A stretch of 64,000 bases of DNA from Spartinivicinus ruber (GCF_011009015.1 NZ_CP048878.1:5362354-5426353); one strand, 5' to 3'; numbered from the stretch's first letter, positions 35,923 through 47,532 are shown. A program made the numbers and translations. Notes: generated from the sequence alone by a model not told the origin.

Positions 35923-36381
35923 TTATTTAGTTAGCTTTATAAACCATAACTCAGAAGTTTTGCCATTTCTTTCTTCAACAAAGTTACAAGTTCCAGAGAT
36001 TAGTACTGGCTTTTTGTCAGTCACTAAAAGTGTAGTAGCAGTTTGCATAGAAACCCCTGTTTCACGTCTTACTTCTAGCACCATTGGTAATATCTTATGC
36101 TCAGATTTACCAGCTTGAGATTCAAGTCTCCCTTTTAAGCGAACTTCAGCTCCTTTGATGCTTCGAATAAAATTGAATTCATTACTATCATCTACTGTTA
36201 CATTAACAACACCTGTCGATACAACCTGTATTTTATCATTAGGGACTGAGTTTGAAGAAAATGCTTTTTTACAAACGTCAGCTTTAGCAGTTTTTACTTG
36301 TAATAACTCTAGCTGTTCAGCCGATACTAAGTGGGATAGAAATATACTTACAACAATTAAAAACTTACTAGCTTTTTTCAT
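35923..36381 (-). CDS. Unknown secreted protein
   Basis: The 152-residue protein has a signal peptide (SKFLIVVSIFLSHLVSAEQ) and a mature beta-rich part (VVNVTVDDSNEF; KGAEVRLKGRL; KPVLISGTCNFVEERNGK), with two cysteines that could form a disulfide. I do not recognise the family. It is convergent with the solute-binding gene and upstream of parE in the same direction but 220 bp away. Confidence 0.6.
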   Translation of the reverse strand: MKKASKFLIVVSIFLSHLVSAEQLELLQVKTAKADVCKKAFSSNSVPNDKIQVVSTGVVNVTVDDSNEFNFIRSIKGAEVRLKGRLESQAGKSEHKILPMVLEVRRETGVSMQTATTLLVTDKKPVLISGTCNFVEERNGKTSELWFIKLTK

Positions 36382-36605
36382 TAGCCTAAATACTCAACTT
36401 ATTAACCCTAACAAAGCAGGAGATATTTTTATCAATACAAAACTGTCACAGAAACTAACATTAACAACACTTGCAGCTGGTTTCAAAGATTCATAATTAA
36501 TAGCCATTTAATGAACAATTGTTAAAAAGAGCTTATATTAACCTAAAGGTAATACAAGCCCCTATAGGCTTCAATTATTGTGCATTATGCCTTTTTGATA
36601 AAAAA

Positions 36606-38495
<1,890 letters not shown>

Positions 38496-38506
38496 CTATA
38501 CAGTGG

Positions 38507-39136
38507 TTAAAGTAGACCGAAAAATTTATAGATTAGCGGCAAATACTCCACAAATCCTTCAAACCCATGGTTACCTCCAGGGATGACCCAGGATGGACAC
38601 GTATGGTAATAACTAACAGCTTTTCGGTAGTCTAAAGTTTCATCACCTGTTTGTACCAGTAATAGACAATTGTCTGGATTCGTAATAGCCGAAACCTGTA
38701 GTGCCTTCAACTGCTCAACATGTTCCTCAGTCAAAATAAACTGTTCACTTGTATAATAGTTTGTATGTTCACCCAAGTAATTAGCCATCATTTCATAGGG
38801 CCTAACTGCTGGGTTCACTAATACCAGTTTAGTTTCGTGGTGACTGTCTTGCTGATATTGGGATAACTGTTGATAAAGCCAAGTACCATAGTAGCCGCCT
38901 AAAGAACTACCGATTAAATAAATGGATCTTTGCATGCTTTCCGACTGAAGGCGAGACCACAATAAATCAATCGCCTGCTCAGGTCCATGGGGTAATGCTG
39001 GTACCCAACATTCATGGGAAAAAGACTGGCTCTTTAGCGACTTGATTAATATTTGTGCTTTAGTTGAGACAGGAGAGCTACAAAAGCCATGAATATAAAG
39101 AATCAAAGGGTTGGCTACAGTGTTTTCATTAATCAT
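38507..39136 (-). CDS. yqiA: YqiA-type alpha/beta hydrolase
   Basis: The 209-residue esterase-like protein has an N-terminal ILYIHGFCSSPVSTKA oxyanion region and the nucleophile elbow LIGSSLGGYYG. A late GDETLDYRKA and the catalytic His in PGGNHGFEGF complete the triad. Its position between cpdA and parE, 18 bp upstream of parE, matches E. coli yqiA, a palmitoyl-CoA/ester hydrolase of unclear role. It is probably co-transcribed with parE. Confidence 0.93.
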   Translation of the reverse strand: MINENTVANPLILYIHGFCSSPVSTKAQILIKSLKSQSFSHECWVPALPHGPEQAIDLLWSRLQSESMQRSIYLIGSSLGGYYGTWLYQQLSQYQQDSHHETKLVLVNPAVRPYEMMANYLGEHTNYYTSEQFILTEEHVEQLKALQVSAITNPDNCLLLVQTGDETLDYRKAVSYYHTCPSWVIPGGNHGFEGFVEYLPLIYKFFGLL

Positions 39137-39266
39137 GGATATAGCCCAAAATGGGATTATCAGGGTTTAACCACTGATAATCATTCACGAAACATCAATT
39201 AAAGCAGGTGATAATAACAACTAATCAGCTTGGTTGCTTGGGCGAGTTTTATTTTCAGCTTGGTTA

Positions 39267-40076
39267 TTAATAACCAGCAGCTGTCTCATCAATTTGAAAG
39301 CTAAACTGATCTGCTCGGTGAATGCTGGTTACCACGTCGCCATTTTGCATTAAGTTAATTAGGCGAAAACCAGGTGCCAAGCTATCCAGTTTAAACTCGT
39401 CACTATGCTTGGCAAACTGAATACAAGTGGATGGAGAGCCCAAATAACGAGTATGGAAATCGTTACGATCAAGCTCTTGATGAATATGACCACACAATAC
39501 TAACTTTACCTGGTCATATTGATCAATTAACTGGTTAAACTTATCTGCATTTCTAAGACCAATATTATCTAACCATTGACAACCCACCGGCAGTGTATGG
39601 TGATGAAGGCAAACCATGGTATATTTTGCAGCCGAATTATCTAACTGCTGCTTTAGATAGTTCAGCTCATCATCTGTTAACACTCCATAAACCTTACCTG
39701 GTACATTGGAGTTAAGCATCAATACCTGCCAGTTTTCAGCAACAAAAGACCTATTTAAACAAGGACTATTTTTATACAACTGTTGCATTAAAGCATATTC
39801 GTCATGATTGCCTGCAATCCATCGCTGAGGAATCTTAAAAGATGCAGTGGAATCAATAAAGCGCTGGTATGATTCTGGCGTACCATCCTGAGAAATATCA
39901 CCAGTAACAAGCATTAAATCTACTTCTTGCTGTAACTGAGAAAATGCGACAAGAACTGCTTTTAAGCTATCCTGGGTGTTGATACCGAGGAGCTGTCCCT
40001 GTTGACTTGCATAAAGGTGACTATCTGTTACTTGTAAAATTCGCAATGCCACCTGAGATGCTGTATTCACTGACAA
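39267..40076 (-). CDS. cpdA: 3',5'-cyclic AMP phosphodiesterase
   Basis: The 269-residue calcineurin-like metallophosphoesterase hydrolyses cAMP. Metal-binding motifs appear in order: QVTDSHL, VTGDISQDG, GNHDE, LHHHTLPVG and CGHIHQELD. Length matches E. coli CpdA (275). A TTG start at 40076 is supported by AGGAC about eight bases upstream. It lies in the yqiB-cpdA-yqiA order known from enterobacteria. Confidence 0.93.
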   Translation of the reverse strand: MSVNTASQVALRILQVTDSHLYASQQGQLLGINTQDSLKAVLVAFSQLQQEVDLMLVTGDISQDGTPESYQRFIDSTASFKIPQRWIAGNHDEYALMQQLYKNSPCLNRSFVAENWQVLMLNSNVPGKVYGVLTDDELNYLKQQLDNSAAKYTMVCLHHHTLPVGCQWLDNIGLRNADKFNQLIDQYDQVKLVLCGHIHQELDRNDFHTRYLGSPSTCIQFAKHSDEFKLDSLAPGFRLINLMQNGDVVTSIHRADQFSFQIDETAAGY

Positions 40077-40365
40077 AAGTAAAGTCCTGCTTGCTCTTAA
40101 TAAGGCTGATAAACTTGTTTTAAGGTTAACGCTTCAGTAAAGCGCTGAGAATTTAAAAACACTCTGTTTATACCCTTCACTTTGGGTAGAGTTATAGGTC
40201 GTATTTTCCTATGCTTAATATTCGTAATGCTCAATTTAGTCATAACCAATATTTGTAACTATAGCAGTGAGTATTTTGATATTTCAGGCCCTATGTTATT
40301 TTTTAAAACCAGATCACATTTAATGCTTTTGCTATATCAAAATCACCACCTGGAAGGAACCCAGC

Positions 40366-40809
40366 TTAAGAAGACAATGTCACTGGCTCATAAAGATGCC
40401 CTTGCTCAAGGCAAAATGCCAGCCAATCAGCCAAAAACCGATTCAACTGTGCTTTTTCATCTGGATGGAACATGTGCGGGTTAGGGTAACTGTACTTGGC
40501 AGCAAAGTGACGCTGCTTTTGAACGCTTATAACTTCAGCCATTTGGACATCATGATAGACACGCACACTCATTAATGGGGTGACGGCCCATTCTCCCCAT
40601 TCCGCATCATGGATCAGGCTTATCACTGAAGTATATTTACAGCGCTCAACAACCTTAAGCGTCAGGATACCCTGATAGTTACCTTGAGAAACGGCTATCC
40701 GCCGCAGATCATCTGTATCCCCAGGTAGCAGCTTGCATAGCCTAAAGTAGTTGGCCTCGCAGACTGCCTGCTGGTTGACCAAGTCCACTTTATAGCCCAT
40801 TTTCCTCAT
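40366..40809 (-). CDS. yqiB: YqiB / DUF1249 protein
   Basis: The 147-residue cytosolic protein matches DUF1249. It shows MSVRVYHDVQMAEVISVQ, then FAAKYSYPNPHMFHPDEK and the ending LNRFLADWLAFCLEQGHL. The function is unknown in all bacteria I know. The ATG at 40809 has GGAAAGG eight bases upstream. It normally sits next to nudF and cpdA; here nudF is absent. Confidence 0.92.
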   Translation of the reverse strand: MRKMGYKVDLVNQQAVCEANYFRLCKLLPGDTDDLRRIAVSQGNYQGILTLKVVERCKYTSVISLIHDAEWGEWAVTPLMSVRVYHDVQMAEVISVQKQRHFAAKYSYPNPHMFHPDEKAQLNRFLADWLAFCLEQGHLYEPVTLSS

Positions 40810-41468
40810 GCTACATACCTTTCCACGACGTTACTTAAGACCTTAGACTAACTTACATTACACTTGATTCCACCTATTGGCAAAATAGCTGACGCTTTCG
40901 CTCTGTGAAATGGGCAGAAGAGCTAAGTTTTCAAACTACTGAAATGAGAAAAAGTACTAAATCAGCCTTTGAGTTTTCTAAATCAAGCTATAAAACCAAG
41001 TGATTCTTAGCTTTTATATGTTTCTAGTTATTTTCCTACAACAGCCACAAAAACAACTAAACATATTAGCGCTAATCTTTACAATTATACCAATTGATTA
41101 TGGGGAAACAGGTGAGTTATAACTACCAACAATTCAAGCAAGTTAATTATTACTAATTGAATAGTTGCAAAATAGATAGCAGAAAGTTTGTAAATTATAA
41201 CTTGAAATGCCAGTATCGAATTCAAAAACTCACCCATTTATAGTTTTGTTTTGTTACACTATGCGCCACATTAAAAAAGCAGGCACTAATATTAGGCAAA
41301 GCTAAATTTAAAACATCTCGTTGTGTATAAAGACTATTCAGTCACACAACAACTGCTTTAAGGCTAGTTTACTTTTTGTTGATGCTTAGGTGAGAGCACA
41401 TCAAGTAAAAAAACACTGTAAAAAAATAATTGCATTTAAGTATCCAGGCGACTCAAGGGATTCGATTT
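40810..41468. other. Gene-free region where nudF would be expected
   Basis: About 660 bp between divergent yqiB and tolC without a plausible gene on either strand. E. coli carries nudF here. I see no remnant of a Nudix box. The region must contain the tolC promoter. Confidence 0.45.
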
Positions 41469-42854
41469 ATGGCATTGAAACCTTTTTCTACTACATTATT
41501 AGTATCTTTGCTTGTCAGCCCATTAGCGATAGCTGAAAAAGCAGACTTACTATCTATTTACAAGCTGGCTTTAGAAAATGATGCGCAGTTTGCATCTGCT
41601 CGGGAGCAGTTTAATGCAAGCCAAGAAGCAGATGACCAAGGGTTGGCTGGCTTGCTTCCTCAAATCAACCTGTCCGCCAGCACTTCCAATAGCAAGTCTG
41701 TGCAACTCCAAAATGGTATTTCAGGCCGCACTGGCGGCGGAAATACGCATGGCTGGGGGGCTACACTGCAACAACCTATTTTTCAGCTAAGCAGCTGGTT
41801 TAACTATACCAAATCGAAAAAAGTAGTTAGCCAGGCAGAAAAGCAACTCAGTTTAGAAACACAATCACTGATTTTACGAGTAGCAGAAGCCTACTTTAAC
41901 GCCTTAAGGGCTGAAGATAGCCTTGAGACTGCGAAAGCCCGCGAGACAGCGTTTAAACGCCAATATGAGCAGGCACAACAACGCTTTGAAGTTGGCTTAA
42001 TTGCCAAAACAGATGTATTGGAAGCCAAAGCGGTTTACGACAATGCCCGAGTTACTCGAATCACAGCCGAAAATGATGTGGAAGTTAGCTATGAGGCCAT
42101 TCGCACTATAACTAATCAGCTTCCTGGAGACTTAGGCAAGCTAGACAAAAATATGCCCGTAAAAGCTCCCACTCCAGCCAAAATTGAAAGCTGGGTAAAA
42201 ACAGCATTAAAGAGCAACTTAGCTGTTCAGGTAGCAAATGAGGCAGCAAAAGTAGCAGAAGAGGAAGTTAAACGGCAAAAGGCTGGTCATGCTCCAACGG
42301 TTAATGCTAAAGCAGAATATGGTCACCTAGCACAACCCAGCACTCGTTCAGCGTTCACTGATAGTAATGGCAAAACCAATACCACCACTTACAGTTTAAA
42401 CTTTAATTTCCCAATCTATAGCGGTGGTTTAACCAGCTCACAATCCCGTGAAGCCTCTTCATTACTGGCAAAAGCCATGCATGATAAAGACTTTCAAGTA
42501 AGAACCACCTACCAACAAACCCGAAACTTTTTTAATACCGTAAATTCAGATGTACAGCGAGTTGATGCCAGGTGGCAAAGCACTATCTCATCAGCTAGTG
42601 CATTGGAAGCTACGGAAAGTGGTTATGAAGTTGGTACCCGGAACATTATTGATGTGTTAGAGGCTCAATCTAACCTCTATAATTCACAACAAGATTATTT
42701 AAATGCCCGTTATGACTTCATCATCAATACTCTGAAGTTAAAACAGCAGGCAGGCACCTTAAGCCCTGATGACTTAACTGAACTTAATAAGTGGATTAGC
42801 AAGTCAGACGATACTGAGTTGTTGCCAGCAATTAAGGACAGTGAAAAGCTTTAA
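41469..42854 (+). CDS. tolC: TolC-family outer membrane channel
   Basis: The 461-residue outer-membrane component of tripartite efflux pumps and type I secretion starts at ATG 41469, with AAGGGA upstream and a signal peptide ending PLAIAEK. It shows the two TolC repeats: the helical hairpin LYKLA-type start (DLLSIYKLALENDAQFASAREQF), RVAEAYFNALRAEDSLETAK, FEVGLIAKTDVLEA and the second copy YEVGTRNIIDVLEAQSNLYN. E. coli TolC has 471 residues in the mature form. Pump partners are not in the window. Confidence 0.93.
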   Translation: MALKPFSTTLLVSLLVSPLAIAEKADLLSIYKLALENDAQFASAREQFNASQEADDQGLAGLLPQINLSASTSNSKSVQLQNGISGRTGGGNTHGWGATLQQPIFQLSSWFNYTKSKKVVSQAEKQLSLETQSLILRVAEAYFNALRAEDSLETAKARETAFKRQYEQAQQRFEVGLIAKTDVLEAKAVYDNARVTRITAENDVEVSYEAIRTITNQLPGDLGKLDKNMPVKAPTPAKIESWVKTALKSNLAVQVANEAAKVAEEEVKRQKAGHAPTVNAKAEYGHLAQPSTRSAFTDSNGKTNTTTYSLNFNFPIYSGGLTSSQSREASSLLAKAMHDKDFQVRTTYQQTRNFFNTVNSDVQRVDARWQSTISSASALEATESGYEVGTRNIIDVLEAQSNLYNSQQDYLNARYDFIINTLKLKQQAGTLSPDDLTELNKWISKSDDTELLPAIKDSEKL

Positions 42855-42886
42855 AAGTACATTGCGCTGGCTTCGCAAGGCTAGCG

Positions 42887-44167
42887 CTAATGTTTTATAT
42901 TTTGACTTACCAAGCCTAGTAAGCTCCGTAACGCCCCGCGATTTTCTTCAACAACCTGTAATGCATTAATGCCTACTGATTTACTTTCATTTTCATCAGT
43001 TAGTAGATTTGTTAGCTGCTCAGTAATCTCATTAGCATTACTGACTAATTTCATCCCTCCAGCATTCACCAGCTTGTCAGTGATTTCCTGAAAATTGATT
43101 ACATTTGGCCCAGACAGCAAAGGTTTACCCCATACCGCAGCTTCCAGCATATTATGCCCACCACCACCTTCAAGTAAACTTCCACCAATTAATGCTACAT
43201 CTGCCGCAACATATAATGCTTTAAGCTCTCCCATAGTGTCTCCCAAAATCACTTGTGTATCGGAAGACACCTGCTGGTTAGCACTCCGTCGAATATAAGA
43301 CAGTTGCTGCTGCTCAATTAACCTAGCTACTTCATCAAATCGCTCTGGATGACGAGGCACCAGTACTAATAATGCACTTGGGAGTTTACTGAGTAATTGT
43401 TGATGAGCCGTTATGACAATTTCATCTTCACCACTATGAGTACTGGCTGCAATCCAAATAGCACGAGAGCCACTTACTAGCCACGACTGTCGTAGAGCAT
43501 CGCCTTGTTGTTGTTCTGCCGGGTCTGCATCAATATCAAACTTAATGCTGCCTGTTACTTTTAGCTGATCCCGGCTTAAGCCTAAAGATAAAAAGCGATC
43601 CGCAGTTGCCTGATCTTGAGCGGCTAACTGAGTAATTTCAGTCAGCATGGGTTCCACCAGCTTTCTGAAACGTCCATAACCTTTCGCAGAACGCTCTGAT
43701 AACCGTGCATTAGCAACTACCACTGGTATATTTTTATTAGCACAGCCATGAATAAGGTTTGGCCACAGCTCTGTTTCCATAATTACAGCTAAACAAGGGT
43801 TTGCTTTTTCCAAGAAACGATTGACTGCCCCTGGCAAGTCATAAGGAGCATAAACATGAAAAATACTATTCCCTAATAAGGTTTTTACTCGCTCTGAGCC
43901 AGTTGGCGTCATGGTGGTAACTACCAGTGGACGTTCAGGATATTGCTGTTGGATTTGTTTAATCAGAGGGATCGCCGCAATGGTTTCCCCCACAGAAACT
44001 GCATGCACCCAAATAGGCTGTTGTGCTAATTGTGGTTTCGTAAAAAAGCCAAACCGCTCACCCCAACGCTTACGATATGCAGGTGCTTTTAGTCCTCGAT
44101 AGCAAAGTCTTAGCAAGACAAAAGGGAGCAAACAATAAAAAAGCAATGTATACCAAAATCGGTTCAT
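42887..44167 (-). CDS. waaA: 3-deoxy-D-manno-octulosonic acid (Kdo) transferase
   Basis: The 426-residue inner-membrane enzyme adds Kdo to lipid A, starting the LPS inner core. It has an N-terminal anchor (LLFYCLLPFVLLRLCYRGL), the N-domain motif WVHAVSVGETIAAIPLI, VIMETELWPNLI, and C-domain GGSLLEGGGGHNMLEAAVWG. Length agrees with the E. coli enzyme (425). The ATG at 44167 is preferred to a TTG three codons earlier. It faces the convergent tolC and is divergent from the FAD-oxidoreductase operon across a structured repeat. Confidence 0.95.
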   Translation of the reverse strand: MNRFWYTLLFYCLLPFVLLRLCYRGLKAPAYRKRWGERFGFFTKPQLAQQPIWVHAVSVGETIAAIPLIKQIQQQYPERPLVVTTMTPTGSERVKTLLGNSIFHVYAPYDLPGAVNRFLEKANPCLAVIMETELWPNLIHGCANKNIPVVVANARLSERSAKGYGRFRKLVEPMLTEITQLAAQDQATADRFLSLGLSRDQLKVTGSIKFDIDADPAEQQQGDALRQSWLVSGSRAIWIAASTHSGEDEIVITAHQQLLSKLPSALLVLVPRHPERFDEVARLIEQQQLSYIRRSANQQVSSDTQVILGDTMGELKALYVAADVALIGGSLLEGGGGHNMLEAAVWGKPLLSGPNVINFQEITDKLVNAGGMKLVSNANEITEQLTNLLTDENESKSVGINALQVVEENRGALRSLLGLVSQNIKH

Positions 44168-44311
44168 AACAGCCAAAATGATGTAGTTTTTGGAGAGGCC
44201 GAATCATAGCATAGTCAATTGAAGTGATCCCTCTTATACTGACGGCATTTGTTATGCATTAATGGCGCTGTGAAAATGTCATTTAAGGTGCAAAAAGTAA
44301 GCTTAGTGCTT

Positions 44312-44423
44312 GATATGGCATAACAGGCTATTCTTACTCCGCTCTTGAAGGGTCATCCCTATCCCATCAAGAACTAAAGCGACATCCATGTCGCTGCTAC
44401 AGAATAGCCTGCTACCCCATATC
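44312..44423 (-). repeat. Structured intergenic repeat, copy B
   Basis: The 112-bp element has 23-bp imperfect ends (starting GATATGG, ending CCATATC, three mismatches) and two internal hairpins (AGCGACAT/ATGTCGCT and CTTGA...TCAAG). On the minus strand it matches the repeat at 47423-47532 at both ends, with 27 of 33 bases equal at the 3' end, while the internal stems differ in sequence but keep pairing. It sits between the divergent waaA and FAD-oxidoreductase genes. Confidence 0.65.
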
Positions 44424-44482
44424 CTCTAACTTTTATGACAATCTTGTTGTTTATAAGACTTAGTTTGTATTATTAGTTGTTT

Positions 44483-45691
44483 ATGACTACTGACTCGATC
44501 AAAACAGACATTGTAATTATTGGTGGTGGTATTGCTGGCCTGTGGTTAGCTAATCGCTTGCAGCAACTAGGTTATAATTGCCTCATTTTAGAAAAAGGAA
44601 GTTTTGGTGGTGGCCAAACGGTTAAATCCCAGGGGATTATTCATGGTGGTGCCAAATACACACTCACTGGCACTTTGACTAAGTCAGCCGAAGCCATTTC
44701 ACAAATGCCCAGCCGTTGGCGACAGTGTCTGGCAGGTGAAGGGGAAATTGATCTCACCAGCGTTAAAGTATTATCCCAACACCATTATATGTGGTCCACC
44801 CAAGGGTTGGGCTCTAAATTAACCACCTTTTTTGCCAGCAAGGCTCTACGCGGCCGGGTCAATAAGCTCAGCAAAAAAGAGTATCCTACCGTATTTCAAA
44901 ACCCTGCCTTCAAAGGGGATTTGTATCAGCTGGATGAAGTGGTGCTGGATGTCCCCACTGTCATTCAGGCCTTAATTAAGCTAATTCAACAATCTGCTAT
45001 TCAATTAACCAAAAATGCCCAGATAAACTGGCAAGTGAATGAACAGGGCACTTTAAACAAAATTATCATCAATGATCAGAATCACCAATTAGCTATATCT
45101 GCACAGCATTTCGTGTTAACGGCAGGGGAAGGCACCCAAGATATTCTAAATCAACTTAATTTCTCTACCCCGCAAATGCAGCTGCGCCCGCTGCATATGG
45201 TGATGATAAAACACCCTCACCCCCATCCTATTTATGCTCACTGCATTGGTGCCCAGGCACTCCCCAAAATGACTATTACCAGCCATCCTACTCCTGATGG
45301 CCAATGGGTATGGTATTTAGGTGGCGCTATTGCTGAAAATGGTTTGGATAAATCAACTGAAGAACAAATTGCTACAGCCAAACAACAAATACAACAGTTA
45401 TTACCTTGGGTGGATTTTTCGCAAGCGCAATGGGCTACTTTTAGAGTCAATCGTGCTGAGCCGAAGCAAAGTAGCCTAGTCCGTCCTGATGCAGCTTACA
45501 GCCAAACCCAAAGCAATGTTTCTGTCTGCTGGCCTACCAAACTGGCTTTAGCACCAAACCTTGCTGATCAGATAGTTGAACAACTTAAAGCACTTTCTAT
45601 TCAGCCAAGTACCACACCTGCTGTATTACCAGATTGGCCAAATTCACCTATTGTGAGTGCTCCGTTCTGGCAGGAGTATTTTGATGAATAA
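44483..45691 (+). CDS. FAD-dependent oxidoreductase (PA4991-like)
   Basis: The 402-residue protein has an N-terminal FAD motif (DIVIIGGGIAGLWLANRL), the GGQTVKSQGIIHGGAKY segment typical of D-amino-acid-oxidase-like dehydrogenases, and a long substrate domain. It resembles the Pseudomonas gene that I recall next to waaA, of unknown substrate. ATG 44483 is the start. It overlaps the aldo/keto reductase by 8 bp, so the three genes to 47376 form one operon. Confidence 0.85.
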   Translation: MTTDSIKTDIVIIGGGIAGLWLANRLQQLGYNCLILEKGSFGGGQTVKSQGIIHGGAKYTLTGTLTKSAEAISQMPSRWRQCLAGEGEIDLTSVKVLSQHHYMWSTQGLGSKLTTFFASKALRGRVNKLSKKEYPTVFQNPAFKGDLYQLDEVVLDVPTVIQALIKLIQQSAIQLTKNAQINWQVNEQGTLNKIIINDQNHQLAISAQHFVLTAGEGTQDILNQLNFSTPQMQLRPLHMVMIKHPHPHPIYAHCIGAQALPKMTITSHPTPDGQWVWYLGGAIAENGLDKSTEEQIATAKQQIQQLLPWVDFSQAQWATFRVNRAEPKQSSLVRPDAAYSQTQSNVSVCWPTKLALAPNLADQIVEQLKALSIQPSTTPAVLPDWPNSPIVSAPFWQEYFDE

Positions 45692-46502
45692 CTCTGAGCT
45701 ATTACTAAAAAACAAACTGGCAGACACAAATATCAGTGTTTCTGCCATTGGCTTGGGCACTGTAAAACTGGGAAGAAACCAAGGGGTTAAGTACCCTACT
45801 ACCTTTAAAATACCCAGCGACCAAGAAGCCAAACAACTGCTACAACACGCAAAAAATCTGGGTATTAATTTGATTGATACAGCCCCAGCTTACGGCAATA
45901 GCGAAGAACGTTTAGGTCCACTACTAAAAGGCCAGCGCCATGACTGGGTAATTTGCACTAAAACTGGCGAAGAATTTATCGATGGCCAATCCAGTTTTAA
46001 TTTTACGCCTGAGCACACTATCAAAAGCATTGAGCGAAGTTTACAGCGGCTAAATACCGATTATTTAGATATTGTCCTGGTCCATTCTGACGGGAATGAT
46101 TTAGCCATTATTGAGCAATATGGCACCTTAGAAGTTCTATCCGACCTAAAAAAACAAGGCAAAATCAAAGCTATAGGTATGTCCACTAAAACCGTTGAAG
46201 GCGGACTTGCTGCACTAAAACAAGCTGATGCAGTAATGGCAACCCATAACCTGTCGTATTCTGGCGAAATTGAAGTGTTGGATTATGCTGCAGGGCACAA
46301 TAAAGCTATCTTTATAAAAAAAGCCTTGGCCAGTGGGCATATCTGCTCGGAAACCTATGATGACCCGGTACAAGCCAGTATGGATTTTATTTTTGCTCAC
46401 TCTGGTGTAACCAGCATTATTTTAGGCACTATCAACCCAGAGCATATGAGCCATAATGTTAAGTGCGCCCAACACGCTCTGCTGAGAAGTCGTAATGAAT
46501 AA
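45684..46502 (+). CDS. Aldo/keto reductase family protein (PA4992-like)
   Basis: The 272-residue protein has the (beta/alpha)8 aldo/keto reductase signatures: ISVSAIGLGTVKLGRNQGV, NLIDTAPAYGNSEERLG, VICTKTGEE (the catalytic Lys region), DYLDIVLVHSDGND and a late SGVTSIILGTINPEHMS. The normal catalytic Asp and Tyr occur in DTAPAYG. ATG 45684 overlaps the preceding stop; its own stop overlaps the next start by 8 bp. It presumably reduces a carbonyl compound linked to the FAD enzyme. Confidence 0.9.
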   Translation: MNNSELLLKNKLADTNISVSAIGLGTVKLGRNQGVKYPTTFKIPSDQEAKQLLQHAKNLGINLIDTAPAYGNSEERLGPLLKGQRHDWVICTKTGEEFIDGQSSFNFTPEHTIKSIERSLQRLNTDYLDIVLVHSDGNDLAIIEQYGTLEVLSDLKKQGKIKAIGMSTKTVEGGLAALKQADAVMATHNLSYSGEIEVLDYAAGHNKAIFIKKALASGHICSETYDDPVQASMDFIFAHSGVTSIILGTINPEHMSHNVKCAQHALLRSRNE

Positions 46503-47376
46503 ACAGCTATTGAAGTCCCACCCTTCGGAGCACATTCAATTCAACCCTTACCAGGTGATGGGCCATTTCAACACTTATAGTCGACAGTGGCAGTTACAAA
46601 TATTACCGATAGACGCTCCTTGTTCTTTTGAGGAGCTACAAGTTAAACGCAATAATTCGCTACTGATGACCAGTTCCAGTTCAGAAATCAACCTTACGGT
46701 AAATAACTTAGGCGTTTCAGCCCACCTAGTTTTTCAGATTAATGGAGTTGATTACTTAGTATTGGTCGAACAGAAAAGGCATGATTTTAAAGATAAAGTG
46801 CTGAAGCTGATTTCTGGTTATGTTTCCTCTGAATATAGCTACTACCCCAAGCAGGCCATTGCTGATGAAATTACCCAGGAATGCCTAATGGTTTATGAAG
46901 ATCAACTGGCTTGCTGGCAAGACCATACTGAACAGGCATTACCTGATCCTGAATATCAAGGCCTGACTATTAACAAAGACAAAACCTTAACCCTAGCACC
47001 TGATTTAATGGCTACTCCACAGCAAATTGCCCTTGGTGCCGCGCAATGCGAACCCCATGTAACCAGTTATCTTCATGTTCCTACCAACTCACTACAACTG
47101 GTTTACCACTGGCGCACTACTATTCGGGATTTAAATGAATTGAGCTGTTATTTTGTAGACGAGATTTATAATCAAGAAACTCAGCGTTTAGAAACTACTT
47201 GGGATAAATCAGATAAGTGCTACTTTGCTGAACTGCAATTTAATCAATTCACAGGAACATTTTTTCAGCTTGAGGCAGGTCAACTAAAGGCTGTAGATTT
47301 AAAAAATCCGCTTTTCTCAGAGTATTTTTGTCAGCGGAAGGGGATTATGGTTTTTGATAATCATACTGTCTTATAA
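46495..47376 (+). CDS. Conserved hypothetical protein (PA4993-like)
   Basis: The 293-residue soluble protein has no recognised motif. It appears all-beta or mixed (QWQLQILPIDAPCSFEELQV; HLVFQINGVDYLVLVEQKRH) and conserves acidic and His residues typical of a sugar- or nucleotide-handling fold. The only clue is its stable place as third gene after the FAD oxidoreductase and aldo/keto reductase. It overlaps the latter by 8 bp, so the three are co-translated. Confidence 0.75.
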   Translation: MNKQLLKSHPSEHIQFNPYQVMGHFNTYSRQWQLQILPIDAPCSFEELQVKRNNSLLMTSSSSEINLTVNNLGVSAHLVFQINGVDYLVLVEQKRHDFKDKVLKLISGYVSSEYSYYPKQAIADEITQECLMVYEDQLACWQDHTEQALPDPEYQGLTINKDKTLTLAPDLMATPQQIALGAAQCEPHVTSYLHVPTNSLQLVYHWRTTIRDLNELSCYFVDEIYNQETQRLETTWDKSDKCYFAELQFNQFTGTFFQLEAGQLKAVDLKNPLFSEYFCQRKGIMVFDNHTVL

Positions 47377-47422
47377 GGACATCGTAGAGTTTTCCATCAG
47401 AAGGCTGCCACATAAGCTGGGG

Positions 47423-47532
47423 AAATATGGAGTAACAGTGTGTTCTGGAGCTGCTGTCTGGAACAGCAAAAGCTCTAAAGGCCATGGATGGCCTTGTAGA
47501 GCGGTGGAAGAATTCCCTGTTACTCCATATTT
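47423..47532 (+). repeat. Structured intergenic repeat, copy A
   Basis: The 110-bp element has 16-bp perfect arms (AAATATGGAGTAACAG and complement) and two inner hairpins: one from GCTG/CAGC and a long one centred on CATGGATG, with arms AAGGCCAT and ATGGCCTT. It lies between convergent genes and belongs to the same family as the copy at 44312-44423 (opposite orientation). Confidence 0.7.

Noticed and set aside
40182-40484. 100-codon plus-strand frame near yqiB
   Set aside because: It overlaps the conserved minus-strand yqiB gene and has no homologous motif.
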